A stretch of 64,000 nucleotides of DNA from Acanthopleura granulata (taxonomy: Eukaryota > Mollusca > Polyplacophora > Chitonida > Chitonidae), in the NCBI GenBank assembly GCA_016165875.1, contig JABBOT010000001.1, positions 40,848,252-40,912,251 on the forward strand, written 5' to 3'. Of the stretch, positions 11,000 through 20,023 are shown in pieces. How positions within the stretch are numbered: the stretch's first letter is position 1; every line of letters begins with the position of its first letter. The notes below the pieces were generated by a model. That model saw only the letters and a program-made list of their open reading frames with translations. It had not been told where the DNA came from and searched no databases. The translations under genes and the position numbers were made by a program.

Positions 11000-13140
11000 T
11001 TGGCCATCCCAATATCACGGTGGAACCATCTTACCCAATCTGCAGTATCCCATAGCTAAGCCAGAGATGACTCCGCTGTGATATCAATGCGTTTACGAGC
11101 ATCTGCAGTCGGTAGCAGGAGTTGTCTTGTTGTTATTCCATATGGAGGGGATCGGTGGGAATATTCAATTGCTAGGCAGAGGGTTGAGGGGGGAGGCTAA
11201 GAGGTGGTTTGTGCTGTTTTGTGTAGTTGCGGATCAACAGGAAGAGGCGGCAGCTCCTGGTGGTGAGTAAATATATAAAATGCACCCGTAAGGCCAGCTA
11301 CCCCAATATGGGGTTAAGTTGGTCTGCTTTGCAACACCGTCTGAAACAGGCTCTCTTTCTTCTGGTGGCCTCAAGGCCTCCTGTTGTCCTGCTGTAGCAG
11401 CAGCAACAGAAACACCATGGTGTTGTGATTCCTTGGTTGCCCGAAATTGTTCAAGCACTCGTTCCTATTTGACCTTTCTGGTAGCAGTCCCGGCACGTCC
11501 GGCCGCCACCTTCTTCCGGTGTTTCATTTTCTTATGGTCAGTCACTCTTTTCACCCAAGGTGTCTCTTCCAGTGGGTTCTGTTGGTGCTGCGAAGGAAGA
11601 GTCGAATTCTACGGCATCGTTCATTGTCCGAGGGCAATGTTGTCCAAATTGGCAGTGCCTAACAGCGGTTAGCGGCGCTAGCAACATTCCGTAGCGATGA
11701 TAGAGCACACAGGAATCACTACTAATCGCATGTCCAAGAAAGGGGTCCGTTTGCAGGTCGGTTCTTGGGTGGGATTGGAAGAAACATGCTGACCACTCCT
11801 GAATACAATTGTAATGCAGCCTACCCTGTCGTTTTCGTCATGGTCGCGCCTAGTCTTGCCTCGTAGCGGGCGTAGAGCGTTTCGACCTCGTTCTCGTCCA
11901 ACTAGTCCATTTGGTCCACTGTCAATGGATTCCCAAGATACTGTTTGGCCTGGCCCCTGCTGCCAGCGCAGCAAGCCTATCACGGAGCAGACTGGCAGCA
12001 CGTGCTTACATACCGTTCGGTTACCTCTAGCGTGACCAGATTAGTCCACGCCCGAGGGCGACGCAAAGTATTACTAACGCCACCTTTCCTCATCGTGCTC
12101 TCTCGGTGACCGCGGTGAAATTGTAGTCGGCGATGCCCGCACGGGTCTCCGTACTACTGGAGTCGGCAAGGGTACTGCAGCTGGTTGCGGCTTTATAATG
12201 CTTATCTCTCCAGTCCCGGCAGCTACTTGCGCATAAACTGCCGAAGGGAAGTTTACGTCTCCGTTGACTCCGAGTTTCTGGTCTGTTGTGTCAATGACGA
12301 TCTCGTTGTTATAGCCACTGATTTTTTCCGATTCGCAGGTCCATATTACTTGGCGCCATGTACAGACCCACGCCAAGCGTATAACCCACCCTTGGAGCGA
12401 GCATACCTCAGGACGTTTCTGGTACCGCTCTATAACCGAGGAAAGGTCAACAGGTCTGGCTATGGCGTCTTCGAAGACATTAGCTACGAACTGCTTCTGC
12501 GCGTCAAATGCCGTGCCTTCCGTTCCTAAGATACTGCTGCGGGTCTCTGCCTGCGCTTCGAGGTTTGGCCAAACATACGTTCTGATGGTGTCGTTCACGC
12601 GTTCCACGCCTGCCTGAGTAAACCCTTCAGATTTGTCAGAAGATGAAGGCGGCCCATGCTTGATTGGCCTCGCTGCCTTGCGAGATGAAATCGATGTGAA
12701 ATTTGTCCGGTGTTCGCTGGGATGACATGCGGCCAGGATATGTAGTCATAATGCGATTTCACATAATAATACGCCTCGCCTAACCCGTCGTTTCCGCTTC
12801 TTTTTTGCTGCCAGTCTGTGTCTGCGGAGACCCGAAACGCTCGTATGCCCTATGGTCGAAGGTGTTGTCGGTCGGACTCCCTGCTTCGTCTTGTGGGAGT
12901 CGTGCCTTAATCTCTTCCAGATTACGGCGCACTTGATAGTACACGTGAAAGTGGAATACAGAGTTGCTTAGTTTCGTGTCCACTATGAGGTGATTTTCCT
13001 TTGACACCCCACAACCGGTCGTGGGCACCTTACGGCAAAATTTAGTTGGTTCTGCCAACACGCCATAGGTTGCGTGTGCCATTTGGCAACTAATGTGTTG
13101 CTGTTGATTTTCGGTAAGGTGTGGCGTCGAAAACAATTCG
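11000..13140 (-). pseudogene. degenerate minus-strand coding region of the element (possible virion genes)
   Basis: Minus-strand frames at 12780-13136 (starts MFSTPHLTENQQQHISCQMA) and 12074-12607 (starts MERVNDTIRTYVWPNLEAQA) have protein-like composition. An arginine-rich stretch (GRERGRNALRPLRGK) occurs near 11890. Their size, strand and position, opposite the polymerase and between it and the small-ORF cluster, are where capsid genes sit in Polinton-like elements. I cannot recognise a jelly-roll capsid protein or protease motif by eye, so the label is positional only. Confidence 0.3.
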
Positions 13141-13223
13141 CGAGTTGATCAGCCTGGGATCTATCACCAAGATTTAACTCGGTTCCTCAATCTCTTTACT
13201 CGAACATACTCCAGTGACACGGT

Positions 13224-13307
13224 AATGGGCTACATTCCTATTGAACGAAAACACTTTACCAAACATATTGCTGAATATATTTGTCACACTGAGCGATGTT
13301 CAACATA
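13224..13307 (+). pseudogene. truncated small ORF of the element
   Basis: A 27-codon frame starting MGYIPIERKHFTKHIAEYIC and stopping at TAG 13305-13307. After a frame change, open sequence continues to 13516. It looks like the N-terminus of a longer structural or accessory gene now broken. It opens the plus-strand cluster of small genes. Confidence 0.35.
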
Positions 13308-13592
13308 GGAGTAGTGTCCTCCTCCCAACATGTCTGGACAATCTAATGGGCCAGCACGAGGTCGCTCTACTCGATATGACCTTGTACCCACAGGCAAATG
13401 TCGGCTCCGACGTACGTTTCAGGTTGAACGATAAGTCGATAGTCGTGCCAAGCGGCTATTACACCGTCTGTACCCCAAAGAAGTGTTCCGACCATTGGGT
13501 TCTAAACTGCAACTGAATGAAGCTGCTGGTCGTGTGCAGCTGGGACTCAAAATGATGTTATCAGTCTGTTAGGTCTAGCTGATATCCTGAGA

Positions 13593-13862
13593 TTGTCAAA
13601 CGCAATAGAACCGATGAGCGGAATAAATGAAGGGGACCAACTACCCAAACTGGCGCCTCACAAAGAAATATTTGTCCACCTAGATAAGGTGAGACCGCCC
13701 AAAAACAGAGCCGCAATGTCTACCAGTAATGCGAGTGTCTCTACTCTTCTGAGGGTAGTGGCGGTATACCATGAAGGCATAAACTCCGGAAGTACGGCGG
13801 CATTTGCTAATCCACAGTACAAAAAACTGTTGGCTGACTTCATGCATCTAGCATTACTATAA
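13593..13862 (+). CDS. uncharacterised element ORF
   Basis: 89 codons, starting MSNAIEPMSGINEGDQLPKL and ending ADFMHLALL. It may be the C-terminal part of the gene broken at 13307/13516, since the same strand is open almost continuously. No family recognised. It has no transmembrane segment. Confidence 0.3.
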   Translation: MSNAIEPMSGINEGDQLPKLAPHKEIFVHLDKVRPPKNRAAMSTSNASVSTLLRVVAVYHEGINSGSTAAFANPQYKKLLADFMHLALL

Positions 13863-13998
13863 AGCTATTAAACATTTACGGCCAATCTATAGATATAGCA
13901 TACTTAAACGTAACTTTACACATTCGCCGACGTGATGGACCAAGTGGGCCTTAGTTGCACTAGCCTAGCCTTATCAGATCTGGCAGATATCGAAGATT

Positions 13999-14469
13999 TT
14001 GAGCGACAAGGGGTGGACGGACGGATTTACGCCTTCCAACTTCGGGGGTGTTTATGCACGAAAAAAGGTGCCATCGGGGGGATCTGGAGAACCACCGAAT
14101 TTGAATGAGCTCGCCGCTCTGGATATCAAAGCCCCGATTGCGCTCCAAAAACTCACCTTGGTTCTATGTGATGGTCCTGAGAATAGGGTATGGGGTCTCG
14201 CTAAAACGGATGATCCCAAATGGGACATTGATCTGGCTGTGACCGTGGTCCTGGTGCACACGACAAGGGGTGGTGTTGTTCAAAGGGTTTTAAATGTAAA
14301 AATACTTAAGAGAACTAGTAGGGTTGAGACGACGTTAGACGATGTCGTGGCCGTTGCGGTACGGTTTAACCGCGTAAATGTAGAGCGTGGCGTTCAGTTG
14401 AAACGGTTGAGATTAAGTTTAAAACCCATATCGGATTTAGAATTCAACATTTTACCAGCGTCTACATAA
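13999..14469 (+). CDS. uncharacterised element protein, intact 156-codon frame
   Basis: The best preserved frame in the element. It starts MSDKGWTDGFTPSNFGGVYA and ends DLEFNILPAST. The middle has alternating hydrophobic beta-type stretches (ALQKLTLVLCD, DLAVTVVLVH, VVQRVLNVKIL, VVAVAVRFNRV) consistent with a beta-sandwich, which would suit a minor capsid or fibre-like protein. That reading is inference. It is followed at once by small membrane ORFs on the same strand. An earlier in-frame start inside 13935-13999 is possible because the sequence upstream (DVMDQVGLSCTSLALSD in another frame) also looks coding. Confidence 0.45.
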   Translation: MSDKGWTDGFTPSNFGGVYARKKVPSGGSGEPPNLNELAALDIKAPIALQKLTLVLCDGPENRVWGLAKTDDPKWDIDLAVTVVLVHTTRGGVVQRVLNVKILKRTSRVETTLDDVVAVAVRFNRVNVERGVQLKRLRLSLKPISDLEFNILPAST

Positions 14470-14641
14470 AGATGGCGCAGCTGCATCTAGCATTAGATCC
14501 ATCTGCTCACCCCCACCTCCCAGACTGACGATCCGCACGAGTATAGATTACAACATATTAGCACTCCGAAGAGTTGGATTGTTAGAGTGACGCCAGAGCC
14601 GCTATTTAAAAGAAAATACCACTAGACAGTCAACGCCGTTG

Positions 14642-14734
14642 ATGGGTCTGGGCGTCGCAGGCGTCGGAGTGTTGTCCACGATAATTGCGGCGGCCTTAGC
14701 CTACCGTCTTCTAAGTGGGGTGGGTAAGTTTTAG
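14642..14734 (+). CDS. 30-residue glycine/alanine-rich membrane peptide of the element
   Basis: Starts MGLGVAGVGVLSTIIAAALA and ends with RLLSGVGKF and a stop. It is almost entirely one hydrophobic helix with small residues. The next coding-like block (about 14790-14877, frame containing LIDGKISDTEFRLIL) and the ORF at 14898 follow closely. The three may be pieces of one former small protein or separate mini-genes. Confidence 0.35.
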   Translation: MGLGVAGVGVLSTIIAAALAYRLLSGVGKF

Positions 14735-14897
14735 AGCTTGCGATTGTACGTCAAAAGTAAGAAACAATGAAATTAGCTTACCGGCTAAGAGTAAGCTTAA
14801 TTCAATTACCAACCACCTCTCTACAGCGCTGATTGACGGTAAGATTTCGGATACCGAGTTTCGGTTAATACTCGGTTAAGTCGAAAAATACGGAGTA

Positions 14898-15029
14898 ATG
14901 AAACAACAGATTCCAGCCGGTACAGCACATAACTCGATTTCATTAGATAAGAAAACGAGGGACGAGCTAGTGGAGCAGGGGAGGGACGAAGCTCGTGTAT
15001 CTTTCATGAAAAAACTGTGCGCCAATTGA
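14898..15029 (+). CDS. 43-residue charged helical peptide, possible tail of a small accessory protein
   Basis: Starts MKQQIPAGTAHNSISLDKKT and ends with ELVEQGRDEARVSFMKKL. The preceding 90 bases, in a frame ending at TAA 14876-14878, read as a helical stretch ending LIDGKISDTEFRLILG. The stop and frame here suggest a recently broken protein of about 100 residues with an N-terminal hydrophobic segment. I recall similar small proteins in Polinton-like contexts of marine invertebrates, but no name is secure. Confidence 0.35.
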   Translation: MKQQIPAGTAHNSISLDKKTRDELVEQGRDEARVSFMKKLCAN

Positions 15030-15099
15030 ATTTCTCGACAGAGAGGTGGGATACCAGAGTTCGATATACTTGTTGTATTACTCGCAAATCGGTTATAAG

Positions 15100-15237
15100 A
15101 TGTGTCCATCGCCCTTATCCAATATATTCATTGTGACCTCAGTTGGGGTCGGGTGGGGTGCAGCTGTGTATATTATGTACAAACTTTACAGCACCATTCA
15201 AGACCAGACATACGAAATGTCCAGTACTCAGAGATAA
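15100..15237 (+). CDS. 45-residue single-pass membrane peptide of the element
   Basis: Starts MCPSPLSNIFIVTSVGVGWG and continues through a hydrophobic helix (AAVYIMYKLY) to a polar tail ending SSTQR. It is the last ORF before the right TIR region. The start at 15100 places the helix near the N-terminus; a longer frame from 15046 is open but adds unlikely sequence. Confidence 0.35.
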   Translation: MCPSPLSNIFIVTSVGVGWGAAVYIMYKLYSTIQDQTYEMSSTQR

Positions 15238-15637
15238 AAAAAATGATCTAATTCAGTCAGGTAACAAAACAAAATTCAAACCGTACAGGACTCCGACGAG
15301 GGAGCTCTATAGGTTTTGAATTTTGTGTGCTTTGCCGCCCCTCACAAAACTTGTCATGCCACACAAAACTTGTCACGCATAAGAAAACTTGTCCCGTTTT
15401 CACCGGCAAGACAGTTATCGCTGTGTAATAACACATATTAAATTCAGTTAGCTGTACACGATCTTTTATGTGATACAGGATATAACTTACTGTGTCAATT
15501 AAAAGTGGCTTGTCTCGCCAGCTATGAAGGTTAAGTAGCTCCCACGCGAACTATTTTTACTTTGTAGATTTATATATGCTATCAGCTTGTGAATCCGGAA
15601 GCATGTGAACTCTACTTGGCACGACTATCTACTCTAT

Positions 15638-15900
15638 ATGCCATCTGTATACTTTCGGCGTCGAGCTGTGTTATGTTTGTGTTTGGTCTCTAACAGAGGG
15701 TCGGTCGGCCCTCTCGCATCAGAGTTAACTTTAGGCAAGCAATTATCTCTAAATGTTAACGCACGTTTGCATACATAGATAATTGACAAAAAGTTGTGTA
15801 CGCGAACACCATATGGCTTGAACTTGGGTCGGGGTCCCTACAAGGGGGTGGGGAGGGTCCTGGTGGGAAGTGTGCCAGAACTTCTATTCTGTATACTACT
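15638..15900 (-). repeat. right terminal inverted repeat
   Basis: Reverse complement of 5436-5683, slightly longer owing to small insertions (for example around 15715-15745). It ends in CTATTCTGTATACTACT at 15900, then host sequence GATCTGG begins. Confidence 0.88.
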
Positions 15901-15907
15901 GATCTGG

Positions 15908-16345
15908 ACGCTGATTCAAGTGATGCCTTTTGCGATACCGGAAGTGACATCATCAAAACCGGATGTGGGTATATCTCCATAACCAATGAAGTTAGAGGTG
16001 CAATCTTAAGGCCTAACATCATCCCAAGGCATGGAGACAAATTTACCAAACCGGAAATGACGTCAGCAAGTCGGAAGTAGTACATACCAAAAAAATCGCC
16101 CTTTTGCAAGTTTCAACATTGAAAAACTTCAGCGGCTAAAATGGCAAAGCAGAAATGAGTGAACTTTAGGCAAATAATAGGCGTTAGGACTGTCTTTCGT
16201 GAGTAAAAGTTTGGGTGTCCTCGGCAACGTGACCTAGCCGCCATATTGGGTTGATAGGAAAACTTTTTAGAGGCATTTTTGTCCGAATCCTTTGTTCGAT
16301 TGACCTGAAATTTTGCAAATGTAACAACTGTTACCTTTGCATTAT
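15908..16345 (+). repeat. dispersed repeat, copy 1
   Basis: Matches 29668-30095 in order over roughly 400 bp. Shared phrases are ACGCTGATTC, CATAACCAATGAAG, CTTAAGGCCTAACATCATCC, CAAGGCATGGAGACAA, TCGGAAGTAGTACATA, GGCTAAAATGGCA, GTAAAAGTTTGG, TTGGGTTGATAGGAAAA and CTGAAATTTTGCA. The Polinton-like element abuts its left end, so the element probably inserted in or beside this repeat. Confidence 0.8.
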
Positions 16346-16788
16346 TTGCATTATTACCCCCTATTTGCATGTGGCGTGACAGAAAACGGTTGAAGCTGTA
16401 AAGCTCAAGATGGCTCATCTCGGATGGCTTCGTAATTGTTACACTAACAATTCCATACAGGCAAGGCATATAAGGTCTGTTTGTTCTCAAGTTCAAAGAT
16501 GTTCACATTTGGTTTTTGAAAGACACGGCCTGGTGTTTTACCAACCAATTAATGATGGTTAGGTTCATTTGACTATTTTCGTTCAACTCTATTAACAGCT
16601 CTGGGTAAAGTCTGATGATTTACTTTACTTCCCCTGACATGACTGTAGGTTCATCTCCTGTGTTTCGATTAAATTGATGGTCACCATTTTGGAAATCTTA
16701 AAACTACTCCCTGTCACCAAATAATAATATGTTTTGATTCTTTTTTTCATCTTAATTAAAAGAAGTTTCAATGTCATTTCTACAACAG

Positions 16789-16946
16789 ATGAAGGCATGA
16801 AAAATATGATAGAACACATTTTGAATCTACCATCCAAGAGCCAGCAACCAGGGGAGACAATCAGGCTGCAGAGTGTCATGATTGATAATGATTCGGACAC
16901 TGAAGATGAACTCACAGAAAGGAAGAGCAAATGCTGCAATGCCTGA
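16789..16946 (+). CDS. possible terminal exon of a Rab-type small GTPase
   Basis: A good acceptor (TTTCTACAACAG, ending 16788) opens a frame of 51 complete codons to TGA 16944-16946. It reads EGMKNMIEHILNLPSKSQQP, then an acidic linker MIDNDSDTEDELTERK, and ends KCCNA. A weak helix, an acidic variable linker and a dicysteine near the C-terminus are the usual plan of a Rab hypervariable tail (geranylgeranylated cysteines). The helix most resembles Rab32/38 or Rab34 types. No GTP-binding exons (GDxxVGKT, WDTAGQ, NKxD) are visible in the window upstream, so this could be a stranded exon or chance. Confidence 0.25.
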
Positions 16947-16949
16947 TGT

Positions 16950-19060
16950 ACCAACACGAATGGTTACAGTCTTTTTCAGGTGTGAAAGCTGGATGTATGC
17001 TACAATTATTAACACATGGCTGTGAGTTATTTATTCAAGATGCAGATTGGCTCCATTTTTTGAGGTCGTATACTTTTGTTTTTGTTCGGAGATTTTATCT
17101 GTTTATTTTTCTGATATCTGATGCTGTAGATTTAAACCTCGCAGAATTGACCGAACGTTTTTGATACTCTGCCATCATGTCATTATGTAATAGGAGGTCA
17201 CCCTCCAGTGATTAAAGCCTGGGAGCTCAACCAAATGTAATTAAACATGTTCAGTCACATTTATATTGATCAATTATATATGGCATATCTCTAGGATTTA
17301 CGTAATTTTGTATTCTATCAGTGTTCAATGCCATACTCCAGGATTTTATGGGCACAGTGATGAGAGGAAAATGTAATCACTGCCATTTTCTTCTTACTGC
17401 TAAATTGTTAATAGCAGGTTTGATCTGTTGCTGTGCTCAAATTTTTTTTTTTTGGCGATGGTGCAAGGATAGGCTATAAGTCCCACTGTATTGTAATCCC
17501 TGCCTTAACAATAATAATTTTTTCCCTCTAATAATTATACGTATTATCGTAGTGGACAAAGGACTTACATTATTTTCATTGGAATTAACCGTTATTTTAC
17601 ATGATGAGATATATGCACCGGTAAGTTATGTATGGTGTGCATTGGTGTGATCTAAAAAGCACAAACTGCTACCGAATGTCACTGGAATAATTTACACGGC
17701 CATGTGTTAGAAATCAAAAGAGAACCAGACTTTTCTTGCTTTTTGGTTAAACAGAAAAATTTATTAAACTTGATATCTATGAAGATGCATTTTAATGATT
17801 AGAATACTCTTTTAATGCATATGTCCATTCCCTGAAAAAATGTTTACATATTGCTGTGGGAAGAGCATGTCTTCAACATGCACAGAAGGCCGTACAAGCA
17901 TAAACAATTTTCCTGATCATTATCAGTTTGTATTCGTAAACTGTATGTATATCTACATGAAAGTTCACAATCATAACTCATATGCATAATGCTCAGAGTA
18001 TCAATGTGCTATCCAGATTCTTTTTTAAAATTTTAATAATTGTTCTTCTATTCATCTGCTATTGATACCAATGCAGTGAAATGTGGCTATTTCAAACAAC
18101 TGTGAGAATTCAGCTGAAGAAAAGAAAATGAAATTTAAGATTACTACACAAATCATACGACAATCCTTTTCTACGTGTTAAATTAGTCTCCACGCATTTA
18201 CATGTAACATGTATTCCCCTTCATTCAAATACAGTTGCGCAGTATGTAGTTATCATTTGTTATATGTTGTTATATGTATTTGGTTCTAATGGATATCATT
18301 AGTTACGTGGTTACTGAGTGAAAGGCTACGAAACTATATGGGATCTGTAAGCCTCATCAGCCGAGCCCAATGAGAGGTTTATTGACCCTAAAACTACATT
18401 GAAAATGTGTTTCTTGAAAACGAAAAGACGTTTCAACAGTAGTTTCCTGCCACGTCGAGTAGCTTTGAATTAGCGAGCAGCGATATGGAAATTGTGACGT
18501 CATAATGCGATTGACAATGTTCATTCAACATTCTTTTGTGACCGTGTGTCGTTGGTGCCATTGTTGCGTCACATTGTAACTGTTACGTCATGGTGTTCTC
18601 CCTACTCTTGAGTCATCAGAAGCATATATATCATGTGCTGCAGGATATAGAGACATACGCGACTACCACGTTTTCACTACTGTCCAATAAAAAGCAGAGG
18701 ATTTTGTATGAGGCTGGATAAACGTGCATATTGGTGTAAATGTTGTCCAAAAATCTGTCGTTGATACCTAGCAGACCGATTAGCATACTTTGATTATCAT
18801 TACCACCATCATCTTGGAAGAGATTACCCAAAGGACTCAGATGGAGGTGGGTCCAGGGTGGGGAGAAAGCTGCTGATTATGCTTTCTGGAAAATGCCCAT
18901 CCCTGCTTGACAAAGTTACTGTTGAAATTTTTGAGGACTGCATGTTATCATCATTGATGCTGGATCCAAATACATATTACTCTAGGTCCAACATGCGATA
19001 GCAGGTGGAAGCGTGTGCTAGTGCACAAGGCCAAACTGTTAACATGCTGTCAGTATCTGC
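16950..19060. other. gene-poor interval
   Basis: AT-rich sequence with only short chance frames. I see no SINE, no inverted repeat and no exon with matching splice phases. It would include the 3' UTR of the possible Rab-type exon if that is real. Confidence 0.5.
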
Positions 19061-19072
19061 TGGAACAGTTGT

Positions 19073-19240
19073 ATGACCATGTACCGGCCTGTTTTTTGCC
19101 ATGCACCGGCCTGTTTTTATCATGCATCAGCCTACTTTATACCATGCACCGGCCTGTTTTTTTTTTTTTTACCATGCACCGGCCTGTTGTTTTTTTATTT
19201 TTTTACCATGCACCGGCCCGTTTTTTTACCATGCAAACCG
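19073..19240. repeat. short minisatellite, CCATGCACCGGCCTGTTTTT unit
   Basis: Six units of 22-34 bp. Each has a conserved CATGCACCGGCCTG core followed by a T-run of variable length, which suggests slippage in the T-run. The short frames it creates are artefacts. Confidence 0.9.
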
Positions 19241-19963
19241 ACAACCATTAACACTTTAACATGCTTGCTGCTTACTGTATAACATTGTATTATGTATGTG
19301 CCAAGGTGTTTTTTAACTGGCTTTAAATTTATCGTTAAATTTAACTCCAAAGCATTTCTGTTTTTATCACTATCCCTCACTGGTGTCTTCAGTGAGATCA
19401 AGTCATAAGGTGACTGAATTTGTATGTCCCTGGCAAAGTTTCACCACCCAGGGTGCAAAAAGGCTTGGTGTATTGTATTTAACATTTATGTGTAACATCT
19501 CACTCAGGCTCTCACAGCTATAAAACCTCATCTGGTAATATTATAAAGGATAATGGTGTAAATAAAATATTTTCTACGCAAGGCTTTTCAATTTTTTGCA
19601 CATATTATGCAAGATGCATCATTTTCCACATTCTTAATGGGTCCAAAATCATGTTATCTTAATTTAAGACACTCCTTACTAAAAATCGGTTGATCACCAG
19701 CCATATTTTTTAGGAAAAGCTCGTCAAATATCACGAACTACTGGCACTTGGGCAAATATATAGATACAGTTCATATGTGAAGTGTTGTGAAGTAGTATTG
19801 TTTGTTGTATATAGAACACTGTAAATCTTAAACCTTTTCTATCACTAAAGCAGTTTTTATTTGGTACTCTATGAACACAGGTATGGTAAAAATGATGCCA
19901 AAAATGATTTGCTTGTGTCGTAAAAAGGTATAAGAGAATTATTTCTCTACACCTTACAGTTCT

Positions 19964-20021
19964 CCAAGAAGATAATGAAATATTCCTTCCAGCGGTGGTT
20001 GAAGAACTGGGTTATATATAT
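19964..20021 (+). repeat. 58-bp direct repeat, left flank of duplicated unit copy 1
   Basis: Identical, or nearly so, to 23014-23071, starting CCAAGAAGATAATGAAATAT and ending GGGTTATATATAT. The two copies exactly bracket the first 3-kb unit. Confidence 0.88.
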
Positions 20022-20023
20022 AT

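Larger units (their letters stand above)
5436..15900. mobile_element. Polinton/adintovirus-like element, 10.5 kb, decayed
   Basis: Bounded by inverted repeats whose outermost 17 bases match exactly (AGTAGTATACAGAATAG at 5436; its reverse complement ends at 15900). The 5'-AG...CT-3' termini fit Polintons. Inside lie a plus-strand protein-primed PolB pseudogene (about 6378-9600), minus-strand remnants (about 9605-13140) and a plus-strand cluster of small ORFs (13224-15237). Base composition is clearly more GC-rich than the host DNA around it. No 6-bp target-site duplication is visible (AGCTTT left, GATCTG right). I could not recognise a retroviral-type integrase, an FtsK-like ATPase or a major capsid protein. 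At 10.5 kb it is shorter than the usual 15-20 kb, so it is probably a deleted copy. Whether to call it a Polinton or an integrated adintovirus cannot be settled by eye. Confidence 0.78.
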
